From: UBA5177 sp002413265
Lineage (GTDB): Bacteria; Chloroflexota; UBA5177
Direction of reading: 5' to 3'
DNA: 22,056 nt
NCBI GenBank assembly: GCA_036752825.1
Contig: DAIORV010000026.1
Span: 1-22,056 of the forward strand
Under the pieces are notes generated by a model. It had not been told where the DNA came from and searched no databases. It saw only the letters and a program-made list of their open reading frames with translations. The translations under genes and the position numbers were made by a program. This document shows positions 13,256 to 21,227 of the stretch, one piece after another (positions within the stretch are counted from its first letter, which is position 1; the number at the start of each line of letters is the position of its first letter).

Positions 13256-14041
13256 GTGGACAAGCCTCTTTACATCCGAACCCTGCGAAATGACGCCGAA
13301 AAGATTGCGCAGTTAGCTCGCACAGATATAGATGTATCTCTCCCATCATGCCCCGGCTGGACGCTAAGTAGTCTCGTCGCGCATTTGGGGAGCATCTATG
13401 CCGAGGTCGCCAAAAACATAACCGAGGGCCACGGACAAGACGTTGTGCAGTCACTCGAAGACCTTGGCCTGCCATCGGACATCCATGCTTGGTTTGCCGC
13501 AAAATGCGAGGCGAGTGCGCGGCCGGCCGGTGTAACCGCGTGGTTCGCGGAGGCGGCGTCGCGTCTGATCGACATATTTGAGCAATCCGATCCAGGGCAG
13601 CCGGCCTGGACCTGGTTCGCTCCGCAGCAGAACGTCGGGTTCTGGATGCGGAGAATGGCCAACGAAACCTCTATTCACCGCTGGGATGGGCAGACAGCCT
13701 TTGGAAAGGCCGAGCCAATCGACGCCCACCTGGCTGCCGATGGAATCGATGAGATGCTCACCGTTTACGCGCCGCAAAATTGTCGACCCCAATCGACTCT
13801 CGATGGTCGCGGCGAGACCTATCGCTTCCGCCGTTCGGACGGTGCTGGCGAGTCGACAGTACGATTCCAGGAGCGAGACACGCAGGTTGGTCCACAGGCA
13901 GGCGACCCAGATGTGGTCATAACCGGTACTGCCTCGGACCTTGTGCTGTTTCTCTGGCATCGAATCTCAGACGAAAATCTCGCGGTGTCCGGAGACAGTT
14001 CTCTCGTGTCACGCTACTTCGAGCTTCTTCCACCTGATTGA
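13256..14041 (+). CDS. Maleylpyruvate isomerase family (DinB-fold) protein
   Basis: A 261-residue protein of the mycothiol-dependent maleylpyruvate isomerase family. The N-terminal four-helix DinB-like domain (about 1-150) has the CPGWTLSSLVAHLG segment (32-45) and a metal set H43, E137 and H141 (NETSIHRWD) that matches the zinc site known in the family. The C-terminal part (about 170-258) is the smaller substrate or sterol-carrier-like domain. Family members use thiol cofactors such as mycothiol to isomerise or transfer small molecules; whether this host makes mycothiol is not shown. The GTG at 13256 has GGAGGAG about 4 nt upstream. It is followed after 18 nt by hemQ and may share its transcript, but a heme role is not established. 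Confidence 0.75.
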   Translation: MDKPLYIRTLRNDAEKIAQLARTDIDVSLPSCPGWTLSSLVAHLGSIYAEVAKNITEGHGQDVVQSLEDLGLPSDIHAWFAAKCEASARPAGVTAWFAEAASRLIDIFEQSDPGQPAWTWFAPQQNVGFWMRRMANETSIHRWDGQTAFGKAEPIDAHLAADGIDEMLTVYAPQNCRPQSTLDGRGETYRFRRSDGAGESTVRFQERDTQVGPQAGDPDVVITGTASDLVLFLWHRISDENLAVSGDSSLVSRYFELLPPD

Positions 14042-14059
14042 GGGTGTTATGTTCTGGGC

Positions 14060-14731
14060 ATGGAAGAGACTACTTTTGTTCAGTTTCTGTTTTACCGGCT
14101 CGACCCGGCCTGGCGCCGCCTCGCTCAGGAACAGCGCTCCTGCCGAAAGACAGAATTTGCCGAGGCTGTCGAGTCGCAGGACGGAATCGAAACCTACGCG
14201 TACAACACGACCGGATTGAAAACCGGCACCGATCTGCTGCTGTGGCGCAATGGCAGGGACGTATCCGAGCTGCAAGCATCGGCGAGTCGGCTGCATCACA
14301 CTGAGCTCGGCCGCTATCTCGAGATCAGCTACTTGTATTTCGGTTTGATTCGCCCCTCGACCTACGTCCGTCGTCAAACGTCACAGGAGCAAGCTGCTCT
14401 GGCGACAGAGCGTGGCACATACTTGGTCGTCTATCCATTCACCAAGACTGCCGATTGGTACCTGCTGTCCAAAGCGACCAGGCAGGGAATGATGAACGAG
14501 CACATCAAGGTGGGGCACGACTTCCCGTCCATCAAACAGGTTCTCGTGCACTCCTTCGGTCTGGACGATCAGGAATTCATTGTTTCCTACGAAACCGAGG
14601 ATCTCCTGGAGTTCCAGAGCCTGGTCATGGACCTCCGATCGACTGACGGACGGAAGTACACGCTGTCGGACACCCCAATATTCACGTGCGTCCACCGCCC
14701 GCTGCGTGAGGTGCTTGAGCTCCTGGCATGA
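14060..14731 (+). CDS. hemQ: HemQ-type coproheme decarboxylase (chlorite dismutase family)
   Basis: A 223-residue enzyme of the chlorite dismutase family. In the coproporphyrin-dependent heme route it removes two propionate carboxyls from coproheme with peroxide to give heme b. Residues that match the characterised enzymes are the catalytic Tyr (Y125 in VVYPFTK), K129, W133 in DWYLL, the proximal His (H148 in MMNEH), and the distal-side Gln (Q160) before SFGLDDQEF. Length is typical for the monoderm type, not for true chlorite dismutases. The ATG at 14060 has only a weak ribosome site. It sits 10 nt before hemE and with hemD and hemH, which supports the heme role over chlorite detoxification. 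Confidence 0.88.
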   Translation: MEETTFVQFLFYRLDPAWRRLAQEQRSCRKTEFAEAVESQDGIETYAYNTTGLKTGTDLLLWRNGRDVSELQASASRLHHTELGRYLEISYLYFGLIRPSTYVRRQTSQEQAALATERGTYLVVYPFTKTADWYLLSKATRQGMMNEHIKVGHDFPSIKQVLVHSFGLDDQEFIVSYETEDLLEFQSLVMDLRSTDGRKYTLSDTPIFTCVHRPLREVLELLA

Positions 14732-14741
14732 GACGCCCTCG

Positions 14742-15818
14742 GTGAAGACCTTGGCCGTGGTTGCGAACGTCTCATCGACTCCAGTGAACGATCGTCTGTT
14801 GCGCGCGCTCCACCGCGAGCCTGTCGACTGCACGCCGGTGTGGTTCATGCGCCAAGCGGGAAGGTCGCTTCCGGAATACCGCGCTCTCAAGGAAGGCCGG
14901 TCCTTGCTCGATATCTGCCGCCAGCCGGAGCTGTGCGCGGAAGTGACGGCGCAGCCGGTGGCTCGGCTAGGTGTGGACGCGGCGGTGCTGTACGCGGATA
15001 TCGTGCTGCCAATGATCGGTGTGGGAATAGATCTCGACATCAAAGAAGGGGTTGGCCCCGTCATCGCGCAGCCCATGCGAAGTTCCGAGGACGCCCTGAG
15101 GCTGCGACCGCTTCAGCCCGGCGACCTAGATTTCGTTTCTGAGGGGATCAAGTGCACCCTGCAGCGACTCGCAAACGCCGTACCGCTCATAGGGTTCGCC
15201 GCCGCACCATTTACGCTGGCTTCATATCTGATCGAAGGGAGACCGAGCCGAGACTTCCAGAAGACAAAGAGGCTGATGTACAACGCTCCCGATGTCTGGC
15301 AGGACATCATGTCCCGACTCGTGGACATCACGTCCGGGTACCTGAGTTTGCAGGTCGAGGCTGGAGTCCACGCCCTACAGCTCTTCGACAGCTGGGCGGG
15401 TGTTCTTTCTCCCGATGATTATTCTCGCTATGTTCAGCCGTACAGCACGCAGGTGCTCGACTCGCCGGCGCTGCGAGCTGTACCCATCATTCATTTCGGC
15501 ACGGGCACCGCGGGCCTTCTCGAAGCCATGCGCGACGCTGGTGGGTCAACCATCGGCGTCGATTGGCGCGTCTCCCTCGATGCAGCGTGGACCCGCATTG
15601 GATACGATCGTGGAATTCAAGGGAATATGGATCCCCTGATTGCGCAGGCTCCCTGGAAGGTGGTGAAGCGAGAAGCGTCCGCCATTCTCAAGCGCGCAGC
15701 CCATCGGCCGGGCCACATATTCAATCTTGGTCACGGGGTGCATCCCGATACCGATCCGGAACAGCTGGCCAGGCTCGTCGACTTTGTGCATGACGCTTCC
15801 TCCCGCGACGCCAGCTAG
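14742..15818 (+). CDS. hemE: Uroporphyrinogen decarboxylase
   Basis: A 358-residue enzyme that converts uroporphyrinogen III to coproporphyrinogen III. The first signature, PVWFMRQAGR, gives R37 and R41; other active-site residues are D86 (LYADI), Y162 in the second signature PFTLASYLIEG, S217 (FDSWAG) and H331 (LGHGVHP). All match known decarboxylases. The start is taken as GTG at 14742, which gives a usual length; TTG 14751 and GTG 14757 are alternatives since no strong ribosome site is visible. The frame extends further upstream inside hemQ but is not conserved sequence. It lies between hemQ and hemD in one operon. Confidence 0.93.
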   Translation: MKTLAVVANVSSTPVNDRLLRALHREPVDCTPVWFMRQAGRSLPEYRALKEGRSLLDICRQPELCAEVTAQPVARLGVDAAVLYADIVLPMIGVGIDLDIKEGVGPVIAQPMRSSEDALRLRPLQPGDLDFVSEGIKCTLQRLANAVPLIGFAAAPFTLASYLIEGRPSRDFQKTKRLMYNAPDVWQDIMSRLVDITSGYLSLQVEAGVHALQLFDSWAGVLSPDDYSRYVQPYSTQVLDSPALRAVPIIHFGTGTAGLLEAMRDAGGSTIGVDWRVSLDAAWTRIGYDRGIQGNMDPLIAQAPWKVVKREASAILKRAAHRPGHIFNLGHGVHPDTDPEQLARLVDFVHDASSRDAS

Positions 15819-16581
15819 GTCCCTGAGAGGCGTTGGCGTCCTCCTCACGCGAGCTCTCGAGGATGCCCAGCAGCTGAGGCCTCTCCTGGAAAAGGAGGGA
15901 GCCGTGGTCTCGGCGTTACCTGCGATCCAAAGGGTTCCCCCGCTCGATTGGGGCCCCGTCGATGACGCACTGCGCGCACTCCACCGATACGAATGGGTCG
16001 CTTTCACCAGCAGACACGCCGTGCACGGAGTTTCGAGGCGGCTATCCGAAATCGGCGTAGCGGCAGCGCTGCCTCCTTCCGTGAAGATTGCAGCTTCTGG
16101 ACCCGCCACGTCCGGCGCCGTAGCGGGCGCGGGGTGGAAAGCTGACTGTCTGGTACAGGCCGGCGGTGCTCAAGCACTCGCTGAGGGTCTCGCCGCCGTT
16201 GGAGTGAGGGGCTCTCGGATTCTCGTTCCAGGGAGCGACCTCGTGCGCCCGGCGCTTAGAGATCTGCTAACCGCTACTGGCGCCATAGTTGAAACGGTGA
16301 CCGTGTACCGCACGATTCCGCCCGAGCGCAACAGCGCGGCTCTCGAAGAACTTCGACAAGGACAGATAGATATCATCGTTCTCGCGAGTCCTTCAGCCGT
16401 GCGAAATTTGATGGAGCTTGCTGGGCGGGAAGTTGTCGCGAAGGCCCGTCTGGTGTGCATCGGTCAGACGACCGCTCGAGCGGTCGAGGAAAGAGAGCTG
16501 CAGGTGGCGTCGACGGCAGATACGCCATCGGCGGAAGGACTTCTGGAAGCAGTCATGAAGGTAGCGGAAGGAACGAAATGA
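15790..16581 (+). CDS. hemD: Uroporphyrinogen-III synthase
   Basis: A 263-residue protein that closes hydroxymethylbilane into uroporphyrinogen III with inversion of ring D. HemD sequences are poorly conserved; recognisable points here are the start GVGVLLTRALEDAQ, WVAFTSRHAVHGV in the first domain, SRILVPGSDLVRPALRDLL in the middle, and the second domain segments VTVYRTIPP, IIVLASPSAVRNL and VCIGQTTARAV. The ATG at 15790 overlaps the end of hemE by 29 nt; no later ATG or GTG precedes the conserved start, and the ribosome site is weak. The stop overlaps the ATG of hemH. Gene order agrees with the role. No hemC (porphobilinogen deaminase) is in the window. Confidence 0.85.
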   Translation: MTLPPATPARSLRGVGVLLTRALEDAQQLRPLLEKEGAVVSALPAIQRVPPLDWGPVDDALRALHRYEWVAFTSRHAVHGVSRRLSEIGVAAALPPSVKIAASGPATSGAVAGAGWKADCLVQAGGAQALAEGLAAVGVRGSRILVPGSDLVRPALRDLLTATGAIVETVTVYRTIPPERNSAALEELRQGQIDIIVLASPSAVRNLMELAGREVVAKARLVCIGQTTARAVEERELQVASTADTPSAEGLLEAVMKVAEGTK

Positions 16582-17519
16582 GCGATGTAATGGGTGTCCT
16601 GCTCATGGCGTACGGCAGTCCTGACCGCCTCGAGGACGTGGAGGCGTATTACACCCACATACGAGGTGGTCGAAAGCCCGCCCCGGAGTTCGTCGCGGAG
16701 CTGAAGGAGCGATACAAGACGGTTGGCGGGCGCACTCCACTATCCGAAATTTCGGAGGCCACGAGAAGTGGTCTCGAGGCCCAGCTGAACAGCTCGAGGG
16801 ACGATAGATACCGGGTCTTTCTTGGCATGAAGCACTGGCACCCCTACATCGAACAGGCCGTGGGGGAAATGCGGGACGAAGGCCATGATCGGGCCGTCGG
16901 TCTGGTGCTCGCTCCGCACTATTCCCGCATGAGCATTGCCGGGTATTTCCACTACGTCGACGATGCACAGGAAAAGCTTGGCAGCCACATCGAAATTTTG
17001 CCTGTCGAGAGCTGGCATCTGCATCCCTCTTACTTGGAAGCGGTGGCGAAGCGGACCCGATCCCGACTCGCGGACTTCCCAGCGGGCTCAGATGTCACGG
17101 TAGTGTTCACCGCTCACAGTCTTCCCGAGAAGATCCTCGAGCATGCGGACCCGTACCCTCGCCAGCTCCAGGAGACGTCCCAGGCGATCGCCCAGATGCT
17201 GGGCCTTGAGCGCTGGACCTTCTCGTATCAGAGTGCCGGCAGGACTCCTGATCCCTGGCTGGGGCCGGACATCGTCGACACGGTGCATGATCTGGCAGAT
17301 CAGGGCGTGCAGCACATCCTCGTGGCCCCGGTTGGCTTCGTCTCCGAGCACCTGGAAATCCACTACGACATCGACTTCGAGGCTCAGCGAGCGGCATCCG
17401 ACCGCGGCGTTACCCTCAAACGAATTGAGATGCTCAACTCCAGCTCCGACTTTGTCGCGGGCCTGGCGGAAGTGGTACGGCAGAGAGCGGCCAAGGCTCG
17501 TGCGCTACCAACAACCTGA
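16578..17519 (+). CDS. hemH: Coproporphyrin III ferrochelatase
   Basis: A 313-residue ferrochelatase that inserts Fe2+ into a porphyrin. It closely follows the soluble Gram-positive type: LLMAYGSP near the start (Y12), YYTHIRGGRKP (24-34), the catalytic His (H180 in TAHSLPEKIL), SYQSAGRTPDPWLGP (216-230), and the acidic partner E260 in GFVSEHLEIHYD. There is no C-terminal membrane segment. Because a HemQ-type decarboxylase is encoded in the same operon, the substrate is most likely coproporphyrin III and the product coproheme (CpfC function). The ATG at 16578 overlaps the hemD stop (ATGA) with GGAAGGAA just upstream. It is the last heme gene; 110 nt separate it from the next start. Confidence 0.93.
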   Translation: MSDVMGVLLMAYGSPDRLEDVEAYYTHIRGGRKPAPEFVAELKERYKTVGGRTPLSEISEATRSGLEAQLNSSRDDRYRVFLGMKHWHPYIEQAVGEMRDEGHDRAVGLVLAPHYSRMSIAGYFHYVDDAQEKLGSHIEILPVESWHLHPSYLEAVAKRTRSRLADFPAGSDVTVVFTAHSLPEKILEHADPYPRQLQETSQAIAQMLGLERWTFSYQSAGRTPDPWLGPDIVDTVHDLADQGVQHILVAPVGFVSEHLEIHYDIDFEAQRAASDRGVTLKRIEMLNSSSDFVAGLAEVVRQRAAKARALPTT

Positions 17520-17629
17520 ACGTGCGCGCGGCCCGATGAGTTCAAAACCGCCGGACCAGGAAGTAGACTGAGCGAGGCGCCGGTTGGGCACTCTTGGCCC
17601 GCCCGGCATGTGAAACGGGGCACTCAGTC

Positions 17630-18607
17630 GTGGCAGAGGTGACCTACCTCGAGGCGATCAAGCAAGGCATGCGCGAGGAGATGCAACGCGACGAGCGCGT
17701 CTACATCCTCGGCGAGGACGTCGGCGTCTACGGCGGCGCCTTCAAGGTCACAGCAGGCCTTCTCGACGAATTCGGCCCATGGCGAGTGATCGACACGCCG
17801 CTTTCTGAGTCAGCCATCGTTGGTGCCGCGGTCGGCTCGGCCCTCATGGGGCAACGGCCTATAGCCGAGATGCAATTCATGGACTTCATCGCCTGCGGAT
17901 TCGATCAAATAGTGAACATGGCGGCGAAGCTGCACTATCGCAACCGGATGGCGGTCCCAATGGTGATCCGGGGACCTTCGGGCGGAGGAGTTCACGGCGG
18001 GCCGTTTCACAGCCAAAATCCTGAAGCTTGGTTCGCGCACGTTCCCGGGCTCAAAGTCGTAGCTCCTTCGAACCCGGTTGACGCGTATGGGCTGATCAAG
18101 GCCGCGATTCGGGATGACAACCCGGTGCTCTATTTCGAGCACAAGTACCTGTATCGGCGCCTGAAGGACCACCTTCCCGAAGACGATTACACCACCCCGG
18201 TGGGTCAGGCGCAGGTGGTCCGAGCGGGGAGCGACCTGACGATCTACACCTACGGTTGGATGGTCGAGGTGAGCGTGGAGGCAGCCACGCTTCTTCAAGG
18301 CGAGGACGGCGCATCGGTCGAGGTCGTGGACCTGCGAACTCTGCTGCCTCTGGACCGGCAGACCATACTGCAATCCATCTCCAAAACGAACAAGGCGCTC
18401 ATCGTCCACGAGGACACGCGAACCCTCGGCGTGGGGGCCGAGGTAGCGGCGATTCTCGCAGAGGAGGCGTTCGACATGCTCGACGGCCCGATAATGCGGG
18501 TGACCTCACCGGATACGCCGGTCCCGTACAGCCCGCCTCTAGAACACGCCTTCCTTCCGAATTCAGAGAAAGTCGTCGAAGCAGCGCGCAAGCTTGCCGC
18601 GTACTGA
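17630..18607 (+). CDS. pdhB: 2-oxoacid dehydrogenase E1 component, beta subunit
   Basis: A 325-residue thiamin-diphosphate-dependent subunit. With an alpha subunit it decarboxylates a 2-oxoacid (pyruvate, branched-chain oxoacid or acetoin) and passes the acyl group to the lipoyl arm of E2. Family motifs are GEDVGVYGGAF (about 29-39), ESAIVGAAVGSALMG, the FHSQNPEAWFAHVPGLKVV segment with the active-site His, and FEHKYLYR. Length is standard. The GTG at 17630 starts at the conserved MAEVTYLEAI; an extension upstream in frame is not family-like, and the ribosome site is weak. No alpha subunit lies upstream: the gene before it is hemH. The pdhB symbol is a choice by similarity, and branched-chain (bkdB-type) function is equally possible. 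Confidence 0.88.
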   Translation: MAEVTYLEAIKQGMREEMQRDERVYILGEDVGVYGGAFKVTAGLLDEFGPWRVIDTPLSESAIVGAAVGSALMGQRPIAEMQFMDFIACGFDQIVNMAAKLHYRNRMAVPMVIRGPSGGGVHGGPFHSQNPEAWFAHVPGLKVVAPSNPVDAYGLIKAAIRDDNPVLYFEHKYLYRRLKDHLPEDDYTTPVGQAQVVRAGSDLTIYTYGWMVEVSVEAATLLQGEDGASVEVVDLRTLLPLDRQTILQSISKTNKALIVHEDTRTLGVGAEVAAILAEEAFDMLDGPIMRVTSPDTPVPYSPPLEHAFLPNSEKVVEAARKLAAY

Positions 18608-18630
18608 CGAGATAGGCCGAGGAGAACGAC

Positions 18631-19956
18631 ATGCCAACCACCATCGTGATGCCGCAGCTTGGCGAGTCCGTCGCGGAGGGCATCATCGGCAAGTGGCTGA
18701 AACAGGAGGGCGACCGCGTCGAGCGAGACGAGCCCTTTGTCGAAGTCATCACAGACAAGGTCAATGCCGAGATTCCGTCCCCGGTGACAGGGGTGCTCTT
18801 GAAGCTCACGCAGCCCGAAGGCGCCACCGTGGCCGTTGGTGAGGAGATCGCGATCATCGGTGACGAAGCCGGAGACAGCAATCAGCCGGCATCCGCTTCC
18901 ACCGCTACGGCCGAGCAGCAGAGCGGGGCCTCGAATGGTGACAGCCCAGTGGATCGCGATGGATCCGCGGTTGCTGTCGCATCTCCACCGGCGGAGAGGC
19001 CAAAGGAGAGCACTGGGCGCGCACGCGGCGAGCGCGCTGAACGAGTCCGCTCGTCGCCACTGGTGCGCCGCCTTGCCGACGAGCACGGCATTAGCCTGGC
19101 CGAGGTCGCCGGCACCGGCATCGGTGGAAGGGTGAGCAAAAACGACATTTTGCAGTACGTCTCGCAGCGCGACAGCGGCGCTGGCATGGCCAGTCCTGTC
19201 ACGAGCCCGGCGCCTTCCGCCGTACAGGCTCCGAGACGTCCGGGAGGCGCCGAGGAGCATATTCCGATTTCTCCAATTCGGAAGCTTATCGCCGAACGCA
19301 TGACCTTGAGCAAGACGACGATCCCGCATGCCGTGACCATTGTCGAAGTCGACATGACGCGGGTCGTGCGCTTTCGAGAAGCCAGAAAGGACGAGTTCCG
19401 ACAACGTGAGGGCATCTCGCTGTCATATGTCGCCTTTGTAATCAAGGCGACGGTGGAGGCGATCAAGGAATTTCCCAACGTGAATTCCGAATGGGGCGGC
19501 GATCATATTCTCCGCAAGAACGACATCAACATCAGCGTGGCCGTCGACGCGCCCGATGGCCTGATCACGCCGGTCATACACGGTGCGGACCAGATGAGCC
19601 TCGCGGGACTCTCGAAAGCGATCACCGACCTTGCAGTGCGAGCGCGCAACAAGAAGCTGACCGTTCAGGACATGCAAGGCGGCACGTTTACGATCAATAA
19701 CACCGGTGCCATAGGTTCGGTCTGGTCCATGTCCATCATTCCTCCGCCTCAGTGCGGCATTCTGGCGGCAGCGGCCATCGTGAAGCGGCCGGTTGTGATC
19801 GAGCAGGACGGGCAGGATCTCTTCGCCGTGCGTCACATGATGAACCTGTCGTTCTCGTTCGATCATCGTATTCTCGATGGTGGCTACGCTGCGGGCTTCG
19901 TCGACGCGGTGAAACTGAAGCTAGAGGGCTGGACCGCGGAATACCCGTTGTACTGA
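18631..19956 (+). CDS. pdhC: 2-oxoacid dehydrogenase E2 (dihydrolipoyl acyltransferase)
   Basis: A 441-residue core protein of a 2-oxoacid dehydrogenase complex, which moves the acyl group from E1 to coenzyme A. Domains in order: one lipoyl domain (1-78) with the lipoylated K43 in ITDKVNAEI; an Ala/Ser/Gly-rich linker; a peripheral subunit-binding domain (about 140-177, SSPLVRRLADEHGISL and GTGIGGRVSK); a second linker; and the catalytic domain (about 208-441) with the catalytic His and Asp in DHRILDGG (H412, D416). The ATG at 18631 has GAGGAG about 6 nt upstream and follows E1-beta by 23 nt. Only one lipoyl domain is present. Substrate type (pyruvate or branched-chain) cannot be fixed here. 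The lipoyl assembly genes follow directly. Confidence 0.9.
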   Translation: MPTTIVMPQLGESVAEGIIGKWLKQEGDRVERDEPFVEVITDKVNAEIPSPVTGVLLKLTQPEGATVAVGEEIAIIGDEAGDSNQPASASTATAEQQSGASNGDSPVDRDGSAVAVASPPAERPKESTGRARGERAERVRSSPLVRRLADEHGISLAEVAGTGIGGRVSKNDILQYVSQRDSGAGMASPVTSPAPSAVQAPRRPGGAEEHIPISPIRKLIAERMTLSKTTIPHAVTIVEVDMTRVVRFREARKDEFRQREGISLSYVAFVIKATVEAIKEFPNVNSEWGGDHILRKNDINISVAVDAPDGLITPVIHGADQMSLAGLSKAITDLAVRARNKKLTVQDMQGGTFTINNTGAIGSVWSMSIIPPPQCGILAAAAIVKRPVVIEQDGQDLFAVRHMMNLSFSFDHRILDGGYAAGFVDAVKLKLEGWTAEYPLY

Positions 19957-19959
19957 GAA

Positions 19960-19999
19960 GCCCGGCACGGCCATTCGTGCGTTGCGTTGCCCGGCACGG
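19960..19999 (+). repeat. 11-bp direct repeat and small hairpin between E2 and lipA genes
   Basis: GCCCGGCACGG occurs at 19960-19970 and again at 19989-19999. Within the first copy, GCACG (19965-19969) pairs with CGTGC (19976-19980) around a 6-nt loop. There is no T-run, so it is not a standard terminator; it could be a processing or regulator site in the 84-nt spacer. Confidence 0.25.
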
Positions 20000-20040
20000 G
20001 GGGATAATGATTTGCAAACGTCGCATAGATCGGAACACAC

Positions 20041-20952
20041 GTGGTAACCACGGAAATCGCTCTCGAGCCGAGATTTACCAAGAGGCCTGATTGGCTGAAG
20101 GTTCGGCTGCCGGCCGGACCTCGCTATCTCGAGCTTAAAAACCTGATGCGCGAGCAGAGTCTTCACACGGTCTGTGAGGAAGCTCGCTGCCCAAATATCG
20201 GCGAGTGTTGGGGCCATGGAACGGCAACGTTCATGATCCTGGGGGATGTCTGCACTCGCGCCTGCCGCTATTGCGCCGTGACCTCGGGCAAGCCCACCAC
20301 CCTCGATCTTGGCGAGCCCATGCGCGTGGCGGAGGTCGTCCGGACCATGGGACTCACGCATGCAGTCGTGACATCGGTGGATCGCGACGATCTTGAGGAC
20401 GGTGGAGCGGAGCTGTTCGCGGCCACCATTCGCAAGATCCACGAGCTAAATCAGGATTGCGCGGTCGAAGTACTCACACCCGACTTTCAGGGCCGCGAGG
20501 AGCAGCTGCGAGCGGTGATGGAAGCCAAGCCGGAGATCTTCAACCACAATATCGAAACCGTGCGGCGAGTATTCCCGCGCGTCCGACCCGGCAAATCGAA
20601 CTACGACACCTCACTACGCGTTCTGCAGCGCGCTAAAGAGCTCGCACCGGATGGCCTGACTAAATCAGGACTGATGGTCGGCCTTGGCGAAGCACCGCAC
20701 GAGATCGTGGAAACGATGCGCGACCTTCGTAGTGTCGATGTCGACATTCTGACCATTGGGCAGTACCTGCAGCCGACCACCAAGCACGTCCCGATCGATC
20801 GGTATTACCATCCGGACGAATTCGCCGAGCTCAGGCAGGAGGGCCTCGAGATGGGTTTCCGTCACGTCGAGTCGGGACCTCTGGTGCGCAGTTCGTATCA
20901 CGCTCACGAGCAATCAGAGGCCTTGAGAGCCAGGAGACACGCCGGGAAATGA
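20041..20952 (+). CDS. lipA: Lipoyl synthase
   Basis: A 303-residue radical SAM enzyme that inserts two sulfur atoms into protein-bound octanoyl groups. Both clusters are encoded: the auxiliary cluster C45-x4-C50-x5-C56 (VCEEARCPNIGECWG) and the radical SAM cluster C71-x3-C75-x2-C78 (CTRACRYC). The RSSYHA motif near the C-terminus carries the conserved Ser ligand of the auxiliary cluster. The length is normal. GTG at 20041 is taken as the start because it lies shortly before conserved sequence; the ribosome site (CGGAA) is weak. The stop overlaps the ATG of the ferredoxin-like gene. Targets here would include the E2 lipoyl domain encoded just upstream. Confidence 0.95.
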   Translation: MVTTEIALEPRFTKRPDWLKVRLPAGPRYLELKNLMREQSLHTVCEEARCPNIGECWGHGTATFMILGDVCTRACRYCAVTSGKPTTLDLGEPMRVAEVVRTMGLTHAVVTSVDRDDLEDGGAELFAATIRKIHELNQDCAVEVLTPDFQGREEQLRAVMEAKPEIFNHNIETVRRVFPRVRPGKSNYDTSLRVLQRAKELAPDGLTKSGLMVGLGEAPHEIVETMRDLRSVDVDILTIGQYLQPTTKHVPIDRYYHPDEFAELRQEGLEMGFRHVESGPLVRSSYHAHEQSEALRARRHAGK

Positions 20953-21227
20953 AGCTCGAAGACAAGCTGTACCTGCTGAAGTTCAACTGGGACGACAGGT
21001 CTCACATTGACATCGTTTCTCAGGACGTGTGCCGGCAGTGTCCAGACAAGCCCTGCACGATCGTCTGCCCCGCGGATGTCTACCACTGGGACGAAGAAGC
21101 GCAGAAGACCGTGGTCTCGTACGAAAACTGCATCGAATGCGGCGCCTGCCGATTGATCTGCCCCTACACCAACATTGCCTGTGTGATGCCCCGTGGCGGC
21201 TTCGGCGTCTCCTACAAGTACGGCTGA
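20949..21227 (+). CDS. FixX-like ferredoxin with two 4Fe-4S motifs
   Basis: A 92-residue iron-sulfur protein. The first motif is C28-x2-C31-x4-C36-x3-C40 and the second C61-x2-C64-x2-C67-x3-C71, which allows two clusters. The C-terminal PRGGFGVSYKYG and the CPADVYHWDEE segment resemble FixX and the ferredoxin domain of electron-transfer-flavoprotein:quinone oxidoreductases. FixX partners (FixA, B, C) are not in the window. Instead, the ATG at 20949 overlaps the lipA stop (ATGA) and the gene overlaps the start of lipB, so it belongs to a lipoyl synthesis operon. It may give electrons to LipA; this is inference from gene position. A further cysteine (C78) is outside the motifs. Confidence 0.85.
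   Translation: MKLEDKLYLLKFNWDDRSHIDIVSQDVCRQCPDKPCTIVCPADVYHWDEEAQKTVVSYENCIECGACRLICPYTNIACVMPRGGFGVSYKYG

Noticed and set aside
14060..14731. True chlorite dismutase (chlorite detoxification)
   Set aside because: The catalytic Tyr and Lys of coproheme decarboxylases are present and the gene is embedded among heme synthesis genes.
17520..17629. Possible short gene between hemH and E1-beta genes
   Set aside because: Only an 11-codon frame from an ATG at 17536 is present, without a ribosome site; too short for an E1-alpha remnant.
18295..19404. Long minus-strand open frame (369 codons)
   Set aside because: Antisense to the E1-beta and E2 genes, both unmistakable; the product has shadow-like composition.
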